A stretch of DNA of 64,000 nt from NCBI RefSeq assembly GCF_012274275.1, contig NZ_JAANZA010000001.1, positions 496,001-560,000 of the forward strand, read 5' to 3'. The stretch comes from Cryobacterium sp. BB307. Lineage in GTDB: Bacteria > Actinomycetota > Actinomycetes > Actinomycetales > Microbacteriaceae. Of this stretch, positions 8,269 through 16,849 are shown piece after piece. The position numbers and the translations under genes were made by a program. Each line of letters begins with the position of its first letter. Within the stretch, counting starts at the first letter, position 1. A model generated the notes under the pieces. The model did no database searches. It had not been told where the DNA came from and saw only the letters and a list, made by a program, of their open reading frames with translations.

Positions 8269-9644
8269 CCCCATTGCCACCTCAGCCGATCAGCCCGCTC
8301 GATGGGCGCTACCGGCAGGCGGTTGTGGAACTCGGCGAGCACCTGTCGGAGGCCGCGCTCAATCGCGCTCGGGTGCAGGTCGAGGTCGAGTGGCTGGTGT
8401 TCCTCACCGACCGGTCGCTGTTCGGCTCCAGCGCGCTGACCGACGAGCAGAAGACGGCGCTGCGCGCCACGGTGGACGACTTCGGGCAGAGTGACATCGA
8501 CGAGCTTGCGGCGCTCGAGGCCGAGACCCGCCACGATGTCAAGGCGGTCGAGTACTACCTGAGGCGGCGCGTCGACGAGCTGGGTCTGCAGGAAGTCGCG
8601 GAACTCGTGCACTTCGCGTGCACGAGTGAGGACATCAACAACCTCGCTTACGCCCTCACCATCAAGGCGGCCATCGATGACGTGTGGCTTCCGCGCTTCA
8701 GCGAGGTCATCGCCGCTCTCGAGGAGTTCGCGCGTGCCCAGCGGGATCAGCCGATGCTCGCCCACACCCACGGTCAGCCGGCAACGCCGACGACGTTCGG
8801 CAAGGAATTCGCGGTCTTCGCGTACCGGCTGCGGCGCATCGAGGCCCAGCTGGCGCAGGTCGAGGTGCTCGGCAAGTTCAGCGGCGCGACCGGCACCTTC
8901 GCCGCGCACCTGGCCGCCGACCCCGACCAGGACTGGGCAGCGCTGTCGAAGGAGTTCGTCGAAGGTCTCGGGCTGACCTGGAACCCGCTGACCACCCAGA
9001 TCGAGTCGCACGACTGGCAGGCCGAGCTGTACCAGCGCGTCAGTCACGCGGGTCGCGTGCTGCACAACCTGTGCACCGATGTGTGGACCTACATCTCTAT
9101 GGGCTACTTCACCCAGATCCCGCAGGCGGGCGCGACGGGATCGTCGACCATGCCGCACAAGATCAACCCCATCCGGTTCGAGAACGCCGAAGCAAACCTC
9201 GAACTCGCAAGCGCCTTGCTCGATTCGCTCGCGGCGACACTGGTCACCTCGCGCCTGCAGCGAGACCTGACGGACTCGACCACCCAGCGGAACGTCGGCG
9301 TCGCGCTCGGGCATTCGCTGCTCGCTCTCGACAACATCCTGCGCGGGCTGCGCGAGGTCGCGGTGAATCCGGATGCCCTCGCCGCCGATCTTGACGCGAA
9401 CTGGGAGGTGCTCGGGGAGGCGATCCAAACGGTGATCCGCGCGGAGGTGACCGCCGGGCGCAGCTCGATCAGCGACCCGTACGCCCTGCTCAAGGAGCTC
9501 ACCCGCGGCAAGCGGATCACGTCCGACGACTTGGCCGCGTTCATCCGGACGCTCGACATCGGCGAGGCAGCCAGGCAGCGTCTGCTCGCCCTGACGCCGG
9601 CCGACTACGTTGGCCTGGCCTCGTCCCTAGTCGACCGCCTCTAG
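8265..9644 (+). CDS. purB: Adenylosuccinate lyase
   Basis: This 459-aa protein catalyses two purine-pathway eliminations: SAICAR to AICAR plus fumarate, and adenylosuccinate to AMP plus fumarate. It has the fumarase/aspartase signature GSSTMPHKINP, the catalytic histidine motif HTHGQPATPT, and the N-terminal ISPLDGRY that marks the bacterial PurB subgroup. The ATG at 8265 overlaps the upstream phosphatase stop. Length agrees with the family. It is not in a purine operon here. A hairpin lies just beyond the stop. Confidence 0.95.
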   Translation: MTPLPPQPISPLDGRYRQAVVELGEHLSEAALNRARVQVEVEWLVFLTDRSLFGSSALTDEQKTALRATVDDFGQSDIDELAALEAETRHDVKAVEYYLRRRVDELGLQEVAELVHFACTSEDINNLAYALTIKAAIDDVWLPRFSEVIAALEEFARAQRDQPMLAHTHGQPATPTTFGKEFAVFAYRLRRIEAQLAQVEVLGKFSGATGTFAAHLAADPDQDWAALSKEFVEGLGLTWNPLTTQIESHDWQAELYQRVSHAGRVLHNLCTDVWTYISMGYFTQIPQAGATGSSTMPHKINPIRFENAEANLELASALLDSLAATLVTSRLQRDLTDSTTQRNVGVALGHSLLALDNILRGLREVAVNPDALAADLDANWEVLGEAIQTVIRAEVTAGRSSISDPYALLKELTRGKRITSDDLAAFIRTLDIGEAARQRLLALTPADYVGLASSLVDRL

Positions 9645-9669
9645 GCGTCTCCGCCCCGCCGGGACAACC

Positions 9670-9694
9670 GCGCGCTGGTTTGTTGACCGCGCGC
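9670..9694. terminator. Hairpin after purB, possible bidirectional terminator
   Basis: An inverted repeat has GCGCGC arms extended by GGT/ACC (one bulged T) around a TTGTTG loop. It lies between two convergent genes, purB and the small membrane protein ending at 9734. There is no U-tract, so intrinsic termination is only plausible. Confidence 0.4.
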
Positions 9695-9733
9695 CACCTT
9701 AAACCCGCGCTCGGTCAGCGAAGGCGTCGTTTG

Positions 9734-9982
9734 TTACTCGTGAGGCGGCTGGTCGTCGTCGTCGCGCAGAACCTGGTCTTTGGAGGAGTTCGGCTTCTCG
9801 GAGAGCGCGAGCAGCGCGATGACGAGAATCGCGGCGATGAACGCGACCCCGAGGCCGATCAAGGCGATGGTCCAGTTGCGGGTGGAGAACAGGATCACGA
9901 TCCCGGTGAACAGGGCGATGGCCCCGGAGAAGCCGAGAAGTTCGAGCGGACGCAGTCGGTCACGCATGCTGGGGGTAGCCAC
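9734..9982 (-). CDS. Small two-helix membrane protein, hypothetical
   Basis: This 82-aa protein has two hydrophobic helices (about 20-36 and 38-60) and a short charged tail ending DDDDQPPHE. It is encoded three bases after the DUF308-like gene, so the two probably form an operon. I do not recognise the family and see no catalytic motif. The acidic cytoplasmic or external tail is the only distinctive feature. Confidence 0.65.
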   Translation of the reverse strand: MATPSMRDRLRPLELLGFSGAIALFTGIVILFSTRNWTIALIGLGVAFIAAILVIALLALSEKPNSSKDQVLRDDDDQPPHE

Positions 9983-9985
9983 GGT

Positions 9986-10537
9986 TCATCCCTTGCTTTC
10001 TGCCGCCGGAGCGGCCCACTTCAGTGAAAGGCCGGCGATCGCGAGGAAGATCCCGACCATGATCGCGTAAGCGCCGAACAGCCCGACCGCCTGCACCGAA
10101 TCCAGCGGCGCCAGCAGGAACACGAGCGCGGCGATCGCAGTGAAGCCGCCGACGGCGAGGAGGTCGCGATACGCCGGATTCCTGCCCTTCGCGCGCAGGC
10201 CGGCATAGAGCTCGAGGAACCCAGTCACTGCCGCGAACACGCTGAAGAGGAACAGGAAGAAACCGATCCCGCCACCGTTCACAGTGAGCGCGACGATGCC
10301 GACCACGATCGACACGACGCCCTGGATGAGCGAGATGGTGCGCAGCACGCGATCGTCCTGCCTGAACGCTCCCCACACCAGCACCGCGCCGGTCAGCACC
10401 GCGAAGGCACCCAGCATGAGCAGCCCGATCCGCGCACTGTGATCGGCAAGGAAGGTGATGGCAAGACCGACCGCGACGGCGGGCACTGCGCGAACAACCG
10501 GCACCTGCCAAGCGGAAGCAGTCTGCGCTGCGGACAC
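9986..10537 (-). CDS. DUF308/HdeD-like multi-pass membrane protein
   Basis: This 183-aa protein has six predicted transmembrane helices arranged as repeated helix pairs. Glycine-rich turns such as GLLMLGAF, QGVVSIVVGI and FGAYAIMVGIFLAIAG are typical of the HdeD/DUF308 superfamily. Function in actinobacteria is unknown; E. coli HdeD is linked to acid resistance. It is followed after three bases by the 82-aa membrane protein. The ATG at 10537 was chosen because it precedes the first helix with a short soluble N-terminus. Confidence 0.7.
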   Translation of the reverse strand: MSAAQTASAWQVPVVRAVPAVAVGLAITFLADHSARIGLLMLGAFAVLTGAVLVWGAFRQDDRVLRTISLIQGVVSIVVGIVALTVNGGGIGFFLFLFSVFAAVTGFLELYAGLRAKGRNPAYRDLLAVGGFTAIAALVFLLAPLDSVQAVGLFGAYAIMVGIFLAIAGLSLKWAAPAAESKG

Positions 10538-10592
10538 TGAACCTCGATTACTAGAACGGACCAGCCAAGCCTAACGCCGCAGGCTTCGAGGC

Positions 10593-11963
10593 TTAGATCG
10601 GCGCCATGTCCAGGAAGCGCGAGAAGTGCCCCTGGAATGCCACCGTGACGGTGCGCGTCGGGCCGTTGCGGTGCTTGGCGACGATGAAGTCCGCCTCGCC
10701 GGCGCGCGGGTTGTCCTTCTCGTAGGCGCTCTCGCGGTGCAGCAGGATGACCATGTCGGCGTCCTGCTCGAGTGACCCGGATTCGCGCAGGTCGCTGAGC
10801 GCGGGCATCTTGTCGGCGCGCTGCTCCGGACCACGGTTCAGCTGCGACAGCGCGATGACCGGAACCTGCAGTTCCTTCGCCATCAGCTTCAGGGCGCGGG
10901 AGAATTCGCTGACCTCCTGCTGACGCGACTCAACCTTCTTGCCGCTCGTCATGAGCTGCAGGTAGTCGATGACGACCATCTTGAGGCCGACCTTCTGCTT
11001 GAGCCGGCGGCATTTGGCCCGGATCTCGACGAGGGTGAGGTTCGGGCTGTCGTCGATGTACAGCGGGGCGTCGTTGATGCGACCGCGTGTGCTTGCGATG
11101 GTGGTCCAGTCGCGGCTGTCGACGGTTCCCTTGCGCATGCTCTGCAGTGGCACCGCCGCCTCCGCGGAGAGCAGGCGCATCGCGATCTCACTGCGCCCCA
11201 TCTCGAGCGAGAAGATGATCGTCGGCATGTCGTGCTTGATAGCCGCCGCGCGAGCGAAATCGAGCGCGAGTGTCGACTTACCCAGCGCCGGGCGCGCGGC
11301 GACGATGATGAGCTGTCCAGGGTGCAGGCCGTTCGTCAATTCGTCGAGTTCAGCGAAGCCGGTCGGAACCCCCGTCATGGATCCGTCGCTGCCCTTGGCC
11401 GCCTCGATCTCATCGATTGCGACGGTGACAGCCTCGGTTAGCGGCACGTAGTCCTCGGCCTGGACGCCGCCGGTGACCCCATAGATCTCGGCCTGAGCGT
11501 TGTTGACCAGGTCGACGACCTCGCCCTCGCTCGCGTACCCCATCTGCACGATGCGGGTGCCCGCCTCGACGAGGCGGCGCAGCACGGCCTTCTCGGCGAC
11601 GATGCTCGCGTAGAAGCCGGCGTTCGCCGCCGTCGGCACCAGAGCGGTCAGGGTGTGCAGGTATTCGGCGCCCCCGGCGCGACTCAGTTCCCCGGACTTG
11701 GTGAGTTCGTCGGTCACCGCGATGACGTCGGTCGGCTCGCCGTGCGAGTAGAGCGACAGCACCGCCTCGAAGATGCGCTCGTGCTTGGGGATGTAGAAGT
11801 CTGTCGACCGCACCGTCTCGATGACATCAGCGACTGCGTCCTTGCTGAGCAGCATCCCGCCGATCGCGCTCTGCTCCGCGAGCAGGTCGTGCGGGGGCGT
11901 ACGTTCACCCTGGCGGGTGTCAGAGGGGCGTTCGCCAGCCAAGCCGAGATGGGCTATCGACAT
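10593..11963 (-). CDS. dnaB: Replicative DNA helicase DnaB
   Basis: This 456-aa hexameric 5'-3' helicase unwinds DNA at the replication fork. The N-terminal domain (PPHDLLAEQSAIGGMLLS) binds primase. The RecA-like motor has Walker A ARPALGKST, Walker B VIDYLQLM and the HNRGPEQR-like motif QLNRGPEQRADK. No intein interrupts the gene, although dnaB is a common intein host in mycobacteria. Its upstream region carries a cluster of DnaA-box-like sequences (12125-12323). The dciA homologue at 33901 probably encodes its loader. Confidence 0.97.
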   Translation of the reverse strand: MSIAHLGLAGERPSDTRQGERTPPHDLLAEQSAIGGMLLSKDAVADVIETVRSTDFYIPKHERIFEAVLSLYSHGEPTDVIAVTDELTKSGELSRAGGAEYLHTLTALVPTAANAGFYASIVAEKAVLRRLVEAGTRIVQMGYASEGEVVDLVNNAQAEIYGVTGGVQAEDYVPLTEAVTVAIDEIEAAKGSDGSMTGVPTGFAELDELTNGLHPGQLIIVAARPALGKSTLALDFARAAAIKHDMPTIIFSLEMGRSEIAMRLLSAEAAVPLQSMRKGTVDSRDWTTIASTRGRINDAPLYIDDSPNLTLVEIRAKCRRLKQKVGLKMVVIDYLQLMTSGKKVESRQQEVSEFSRALKLMAKELQVPVIALSQLNRGPEQRADKMPALSDLRESGSLEQDADMVILLHRESAYEKDNPRAGEADFIVAKHRNGPTRTVTVAFQGHFSRFLDMAPI

Positions 11964-12406
11964 TCACACCTCCACGCTCACAGGGGACCGATCGGGCAGC
12001 CACTGCGTCGAGCCGCTGCCGTGCTTCAAGTTGTATCCCCCGCCCACGACATTCGTGGGTTGCGCCCGCGTTGGCGAGCGCTGCTAAACCTTAGGAATCC
12101 GGATGCCCGGGCCACAACTACACCTGTGGACGGGCCTGTGGATAATTTGCGAGAAACGCCGACAACCTGTGTGGGGAAGCTGTGGAGAGATCTGTGGACG
12201 GATTGCGGCTTTCCTTAGCAAAAGTGCCTTTGATCAGCCTTTTTCTTATCCACGGCATGTGTGTAGAAACTTGTTTACAGTTGCGGTTGAGGGTTTGGGG
12301 CGTTCTTCCAGATTTTGTCCACAGGTGTCCCCCATTCGCGCCGCAAATGGGTGACGGCGGACCCCAAGGATGGGATCCGCCGTCGGCGTGTGATGCTACG
12401 CGCGCC
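11964..12406. promoter_or_regulatory. dnaB-rplI intergenic region with clustered DnaA-box-like sites
   Basis: This 443-base gap has no credible gene. It contains TGTGGACGG (12125-12133), TGTGGATAA (12137-12145, a perfect consensus box), TGTGGGGAA (12170-12178), TGTGGAGAG (12181-12189), TGTGGACGG (12193-12201), TTATCCACG (12246-12254) and TTGTCCACA (12315-12323, the form favoured in Streptomyces). The left five point one way and the right two the other. The density rivals that of the origin 18 kb away. It may titrate DnaA or regulate dnaB; binding has not been shown. Confidence 0.6.
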
Positions 12407-12859
12407 CTACTTGGCTGCGACCACCTGAAGGGTGATCGTCGCCACGAGCTCGTCGCGCAGGCGAACGGTGGCCTCGTGGTCACCGGTCGACTTGATGGGG
12501 GAGATGATCTCCACCTTGCGCTTGTCGATCTCGCCGATGCCGGCCGCGGAGACCGCGTCCGCGACATCCGACGTCTTGACCGAACCGAACAGGCGACCGC
12601 CCGCGCCGGCCTTCACGGTCAGCTTGACCGGGTTGGCCTCGAGGCGCGCCTTGAGGTCCTGGGCTTCCTCGATCGTGGCGTGCTCGCGCGCGGCGCGGGC
12701 GGCCTTGATCGACTCGATCTGCTTCTCGCCACCGCGGGTCCACGCCACAGCGAAGCCCTGAGGGATCAGGTAGTTCCGGGCGTACCCGTTCTTGACATCT
12801 ACGACGTCGCCGGGTGCGCCGAGGCCGGTGACCTCGTGCGTCAGAATCAGTTTGGACAT
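12407..12859 (-). CDS. rplI: 50S ribosomal protein L9
   Basis: This 150-aa protein begins [10 protein letters not shown] and carries the L9 signature G-x2-V-D-V-K-x-G-Y-A-R-N-Y-L near residues 18-32, followed by the long connecting helix and the C-terminal domain. The ATG at 12859 was chosen; a frame starting at 13345 runs antiparallel through rpsR and is spurious. It is the last gene of the rpsF-ssb-rpsR-rplI operon. Confidence 0.97.
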   Translation of the reverse strand: MSKLILTHEVTGLGAPGDVVDVKNGYARNYLIPQGFAVAWTRGGEKQIESIKAARAAREHATIEEAQDLKARLEANPVKLTVKAGAGGRLFGSVKTSDVADAVSAAGIGEIDKRKVEIISPIKSTGDHEATVRLRDELVATITLQVVAAK

Positions 12860-12872
12860 TTCTCCGCGCCTC

Positions 12873-13136
12873 CTAACGGCCCGAGCCCGCGTACGGCAGC
12901 AGGGCCATCTCACGCGCGTTCTTGATGGCGCGGGCGATGAGGCGCTGCTCCTGCACGGAGACACCGGTGATGCGGCGAGCGCGGATCTTTCCCCGCTCGG
13001 AGATGAACTTGCGAAGGGTAGCGACATCCTTGTAGTCGATGACGCCGACCCGGATGGACTTCGCCGGGGCGGCGTTCTTGCCGCCCTTGGCACCACGGAG
13101 TGGCTTGCGGCGGTCGCCGCTTGACTTTCCTGCCAT
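12873..13136 (-). CDS. rpsR: 30S ribosomal protein S18
   Basis: This 87-aa protein contains the S18 core [14 protein letters not shown] and RARRITG motifs. A basic N-terminal extension (about 25 residues) is rich in K, R and G. No CxxC zinc ligands are visible, so it is the C-minus type. It partners S6 (rpsF, same operon) on the 30S platform. It lies between ssb and rplI in the conserved order. Confidence 0.97.
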   Translation of the reverse strand: MAGKSSGDRRKPLRGAKGGKNAAPAKSIRVGVIDYKDVATLRKFISERGKIRARRITGVSVQEQRLIARAIKNAREMALLPYAGSGR

Positions 13137-13169
13137 TGGTCTTCCTTAGTTAGATCGTGATCGAGGCCG

Positions 13170-13655
13170 TTAGAACGGCGTCTCGTCGTTGTAGTTGCCG
13201 GGCGTGTTCCACACGTCACCGGATGACGAGTCGACCGGTGCGGCTGCCGCCCACGGCTCGTCGGCGCCGGTGGAGCGTGCCCCGCCGCCGCCAGAAGTGC
13301 GCGTGAGCTGCGCGGTCGCGTAGCGAAGGCTGGGGCCGATCTCATCGACCTCGAGCTCCAGGCTCGTGCGCTTCTCGCCTTCCTTCGTCTCGTAGCTGCG
13401 CTGCTTCAGGCGGCCCTGTGCGATGACACGGCTGCCCTTGGTCAGCGAACCTGCGACGTGCTCGGCGAACTCGCGCCACACGCTGCCCCGGATGAACAGC
13501 GTCTCGCCGTCCTTCCAGTCGTTCGACTGACGGTCGAACGTACGCGGCGTGGATGCGATGGTGAAGTTCGCCACCGCGAGCCCGTTCTGCGTGTAGCGCA
13601 GTTCCGGGTCGGCGGTCAGGTTGCCGACAACGGTGATGACGGTTTCGCCTGCCAT
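13170..13655 (-). CDS. ssb: Single-stranded DNA-binding protein
   Basis: This 161-aa protein has an N-terminal OB fold (about residues 1-110: [45 protein letters not shown]). A glycine-rich linker leads to the acidic C-terminal tip ending DETPF, the docking site for replication and repair partners. The tip is slightly shorter and less acidic than the canonical DDDIPF. Its position between rpsF and rpsR marks it as the essential housekeeping SSB. Confidence 0.96.
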   Translation of the reverse strand: MAGETVITVVGNLTADPELRYTQNGLAVANFTIASTPRTFDRQSNDWKDGETLFIRGSVWREFAEHVAGSLTKGSRVIAQGRLKQRSYETKEGEKRTSLELEVDEIGPSLRYATAQLTRTSGGGGARSTGADEPWAAAAPVDSSSGDVWNTPGNYNDETPF

Positions 13656-13658
13656 GGC

Positions 13659-14021
13659 TTACTCCGCGGCCTTGGCGCTCTTGCGAGCGGCCTTCTCAGC
13701 GGAGGCCTTCTCTGCGGCTGCGACCTGGGCGATCGCCTCTTCCGCGCGAAGGACCTTGGTGCGCATGACTGCCTCGGAGAGACGCAGCTGGCGGTCGAGT
13801 TCCTTGGTGGCAACGCCATCCGAGGTCAACTGAACGACGGCATAGATGCCCTCGCTCTTCTTGTTGATCTCGTATGCGAGTCGGCGCTTGCCCCAGATGT
13901 CGACCTTGTCGACGGTGCCACCCGCGTTGCGGATGACGCCCAGGAACTTGTCCAGGCTGGGTGCCACGGTGCGCTCATCGATCTCCGGATCGAGAATTAC
14001 CATGAGTTCGTACTGATGCAT
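13659..14021 (-). CDS. rpsF: 30S ribosomal protein S6
   Basis: This 120-aa protein begins [17 protein letters not shown], a classic S6 N-terminus, and has the conserved KRRLAYEI segment. The C-terminus is an Ala/Lys-rich tail. A strong ribosome binding site AAAGGAGGT lies nine bases before the ATG at 14021. It is the first gene of the operon, and its leader contains a hairpin that may bind S6:S18 (14053-14067). Confidence 0.97.
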   Translation of the reverse strand: MHQYELMVILDPEIDERTVAPSLDKFLGVIRNAGGTVDKVDIWGKRRLAYEINKKSEGIYAVVQLTSDGVATKELDRQLRLSEAVMRTKVLRAEEAIAQVAAAEKASAEKAARKSAKAAE

Positions 14022-14052
14022 AACTAACCCACCTCCTTTGGACTAGAACGGC

Positions 14053-14067
14053 CACAGACGGTCTGTG
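14053..14067 (-). promoter_or_regulatory. Hairpin with CCG loop in the rpsF leader, possible S6:S18 autoregulatory element
   Basis: On the mRNA strand the sequence CACAGACCGTCTGTG folds as a six-base-pair stem CACAGA/TCTGTG with loop CCG. It lies just upstream of the rpsF ribosome binding site. A CCG motif is the key element of the described S6:S18-binding rpsF leaders in other bacteria, so repression by the S6:S18 dimer is plausible. The full leader consensus cannot be checked here. Confidence 0.4.
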
Positions 14068-14170
14068 ACAGGAGGGTTTTGGCATCATCACGCGACGTCA
14101 ACGACGTACGCGCAACCTGCCTAGTGTAGTCAGATCCCCCTTTCTCGAGCAAGGAGAGTGCTTTCACCCA

Positions 14171-15253
14171 ATGAGTCTTCGTGTTGCCATCGCCGGTGTC
14201 GGTAACTGCGCGAACGCGCTGGTGCAGGGGGTGGAGTTCTATCGCGATGCTGCAGCGGATGCGGTGATCCCGGGACTCATGCACAACCGCCTCGGGGGGT
14301 GGGCCGTCGGTGACCTCGAGTTCGTTGCCGCGTTCGACGTCGACGCGACCAAGGTCGGCGTCGACATCGCGGACGCCATCTGGGCGGGCAACAACGACAC
14401 CATGCGCTTCGCAGAGGTCTCGGCGACCGGTGTGCTGGTGCAGCGCGGTCCGACCCTCGACGGTCTCGGCGAGTACTACCGCGACAGCGTGCAGGAGTCG
14501 GCGGCGGCAGCAGTGGACGTGACCGAGACGTTGCGCGCATCCGGAGCGGACGTCCTGGTGTGCTTCCTGCCCGTCGGCTCCGAGCAGGCGGCGAAGCACT
14601 ACGCGCAAGCGGCGCTCGACGCCGGTGTCGCGTTCGTCAACGCCATCCCGGTGTTCATCGCCAGCGACCCCGAGTGGGCGGCGCGGTTCGAGCGGGCCGG
14701 CGTTCCCATCATCGGCGACGACGTGAAGAGCCAACTCGGGGCGACCATCACGCACCGCGTCCTCGCGCGGCTGTTCGAGGAGCGGGGCCTCGTGCTCGAC
14801 CGCACCTACCAGCTGAACGTCGGCGGCAACATGGACTTCAAGAACATGCTCGAACGGTCCCGGCTGGAGTCGAAGAAAGTCAGCAAGACCCAGGCGGTCA
14901 CCAGCAACATCAGCGCCCAACTCAACCCGCGGGATGTCCACGTCGGCCCGAGCGACCACGTGCCGTGGCTGAGGGACCGCAAGTTCGCGTACGTACGGCT
15001 CGAGGGCCACGGCTTCGGCAACGCGCCGACCAGCCTGGAGTACAAGCTCGAGGTGTGGGACTCGCCCAACTCCGCTGGGGTGGTGATCGACGCCATCCGG
15101 CTCGCGAAGCTGGCGCTCGACGCTGGGCTGGGCGGGCCGCTCGAGGCGGCATCCGCCTACCTGATGAAGTCACCGGCGACGCAGCACCCCGACCCCGAGG
15201 CGCGTGCGCTGCTCGAGGAGTTCATCACCGACCACCCCCGCGCCGCGGCCTGA
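14171..15253 (+). CDS. ino1: Inositol-3-phosphate (myo-inositol-1-phosphate) synthase
   Basis: This 360-aa protein converts glucose-6-phosphate to inositol phosphate, the first step to phosphatidylinositol and mycothiol in actinobacteria. The NAD-binding motif GVGNCANAL is at residues 10-18, and the [11 protein letters not shown] and [25 protein letters not shown] (broken here) active-site stretches are clear. The length fits the short actinobacterial form. The ATG at 14171 follows GGAGAG. It is divergent from the rpsF operon, in the order seen in other actinobacteria. Confidence 0.94.
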   Translation: MSLRVAIAGVGNCANALVQGVEFYRDAAADAVIPGLMHNRLGGWAVGDLEFVAAFDVDATKVGVDIADAIWAGNNDTMRFAEVSATGVLVQRGPTLDGLGEYYRDSVQESAAAAVDVTETLRASGADVLVCFLPVGSEQAAKHYAQAALDAGVAFVNAIPVFIASDPEWAARFERAGVPIIGDDVKSQLGATITHRVLARLFEERGLVLDRTYQLNVGGNMDFKNMLERSRLESKKVSKTQAVTSNISAQLNPRDVHVGPSDHVPWLRDRKFAYVRLEGHGFGNAPTSLEYKLEVWDSPNSAGVVIDAIRLAKLALDAGLGGPLEAASAYLMKSPATQHPDPEARALLEEFITDHPRAAA

Positions 15254-15266
15254 AGCGCCCGCCGAG

Positions 15267-15317
15267 TTGCCCACTTCGGCCCCTGAAGACACCGAAAAGT
15301 GGGGCGGAAGTGGGCAA
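15267..15317. terminator. Long inverted repeat between convergent ino1 and pcnA
   Basis: TTGCCCACTTC (15267-15277) is exactly complementary to GAAGTGGGCAA (15307-15317). Further GGCCCC/GGGGC pairing is interrupted by one mismatch, and the loop is about 18 bases. It sits in the 82-base gap between convergent genes, so it can act as a bidirectional terminator. No T-tract follows. Confidence 0.5.
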
Positions 15318-15335
15318 TTGGCGGTTACGTGAGGG

Positions 15336-16769
15336 TCAGGCGGGGGAGCCGGATGCGCGCCACTCGCGCAGGCGACGGGTCGCCTCTTCCGCCCCGAGCG
15401 GCCCCTCGTTGAGACGCAGCTCCAGCAGGAACCGGTACGCCGCACCCACCTCCGGGCCCGGGCGCAGCCCGAGCACCTTCATGATCTCCTCGCCGTCGAG
15501 GTCTGGCCGGATGGCGTCCAACTCCTCCTGCTCGGCGATCGTCGCGATGCGCTCTTCGAGATCGTCGTACGCGCTGGCGAGCCGGTTCGCCTTGCGGCGG
15601 TTGCGGGTCGTGACGTCGGCACGGGTGAGGATGTGCAGCCGCTCGAGCAGCCCGCCAGCGTCGCGCACGTATCGTCGCACCGCGGAATCGGTCCAGGCGC
15701 CCTCCGTGTAGCCAAAGAACCGCAAGTGCAGCTCGATGAGCCGCGCGACCTCGGTGATCGTCTCCTTGTCGAAGCGCAGCTCGCGCAACCGCTTCGCCGC
15801 GAGCTTCGACCCGACGACGTCGTGGTGGTGGAAGGTCACCAACCCGCCAGGTTCGATGCGCTTGGTCGCGGGCTTGCCGATGTCGTGCAGCAGCGCGGCG
15901 AGACGCAGGGTGAGGTCGGGTGCGGCACCCGCATGCCGCTGTTCCTCGAGCGCGATGGCTTGGTCGAGCACGGTAAGGCTGTGCTCGTAGACGTCCTTGT
16001 GGTGATGATGCTCGTCAACCTGGAGCCGCAACGCCGGCAACTCTGGCAAGACATGCTGGGCCAGGCCGCTCGCGACCAGCAGTTCCAGACCGGGGCGGGG
16101 GCGGGCGGTCAGCAGCAGCTTGCTCAGCTCATCCCGGATGCGCTCGGCCGAGACGATGCTGATGCGCTCGGCCAGATCGCGCATCGCGACGGCAGTCGGC
16201 TCGGCCACGGTGAAGCCCAACTGCGACGTGAACCGTGCGGCACGCATCATCCGGAGCGGGTCGTCGCCGAACGAGACCTCGGGCTTGCCGGGCGTCGTGA
16301 GGCGACGGGACATCAGGTCCTCGATGCCGCCGGACGGGTCGATGAGCTTCATCTCCGGAAGACGCAGCGCCATCGCGTTCACGGTGAAATCGCGGCGTAG
16401 GAGGTCGCCCTCGAGCGTGTCGCCGAATTCCACGACCGGTTTGCGGGTCGCTCCGTCGTACGCGTCCGAGCGGTAGGTGGTGATCTCGACCGTGTGACCG
16501 TCGATCAGCGCACCGATCGTGCCGAAGGCCCGCCCGATATCCCACTGGGTCGAAGAGATCGGCCGCACAAGCGCCAGGATGCGGTCCGGTCGCGCATTCG
16601 TCGCGAAATCGAGGTCATTGATGGCCGTTCCGACGAAGGCGTCGCGTACCGGGCCGCCAACTAGGGCTAACTCTTCGCCCGCATCAGCGAAGGCGCGGGC
16701 CAGAGCGCTGACGTGAGGGGATGCGGCAAGTTCGCCAAGGCGCGCGATTGCGGTGGCGACGCTTTCCAT
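15336..16769 (-). CDS. pcnA: CCA tRNA nucleotidyltransferase / poly(A) polymerase family protein
   Basis: This 477-aa protein adds or repairs the 3' CCA of tRNA. None of the three tRNAs here except tRNA-Leu encodes CCA, so the enzyme is needed. The class II nucleotidyltransferase head has GGPVRDAFVG and the metal-binding DLDFATNA. The RxRF-like and HD domains follow, with LLHDIGKP and HHHDVVGSK. The HD domain is the actinobacterial form. It is divergent from the DUF6049-murJ pair, a conserved actinobacterial arrangement. Confidence 0.92.
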   Translation of the reverse strand: MESVATAIARLGELAASPHVSALARAFADAGEELALVGGPVRDAFVGTAINDLDFATNARPDRILALVRPISSTQWDIGRAFGTIGALIDGHTVEITTYRSDAYDGATRKPVVEFGDTLEGDLLRRDFTVNAMALRLPEMKLIDPSGGIEDLMSRRLTTPGKPEVSFGDDPLRMMRAARFTSQLGFTVAEPTAVAMRDLAERISIVSAERIRDELSKLLLTARPRPGLELLVASGLAQHVLPELPALRLQVDEHHHHKDVYEHSLTVLDQAIALEEQRHAGAAPDLTLRLAALLHDIGKPATKRIEPGGLVTFHHHDVVGSKLAAKRLRELRFDKETITEVARLIELHLRFFGYTEGAWTDSAVRRYVRDAGGLLERLHILTRADVTTRNRRKANRLASAYDDLEERIATIAEQEELDAIRPDLDGEEIMKVLGLRPGPEVGAAYRFLLELRLNEGPLGAEEATRRLREWRASGSPA

Positions 16770-16849
16770 GCGCCCAAGACTATCGAGGGCGCACGCGAAT
16801 AGACTCGCTGGAGGTCGGCCACGGAATCCCGGGACCTTCCCTCGCGCCT

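Noticed and set aside
8163-9428. 421-aa frame antisense to purB
   Set aside because: It is an opposite-strand shadow of the purB gene, with no domain signature.
12860-13345. N-terminal extension of rplI through rpsR to 13345
   Set aside because: The L9 start at 12859 is unambiguous and the extension is an out-of-frame reading of rpsR.
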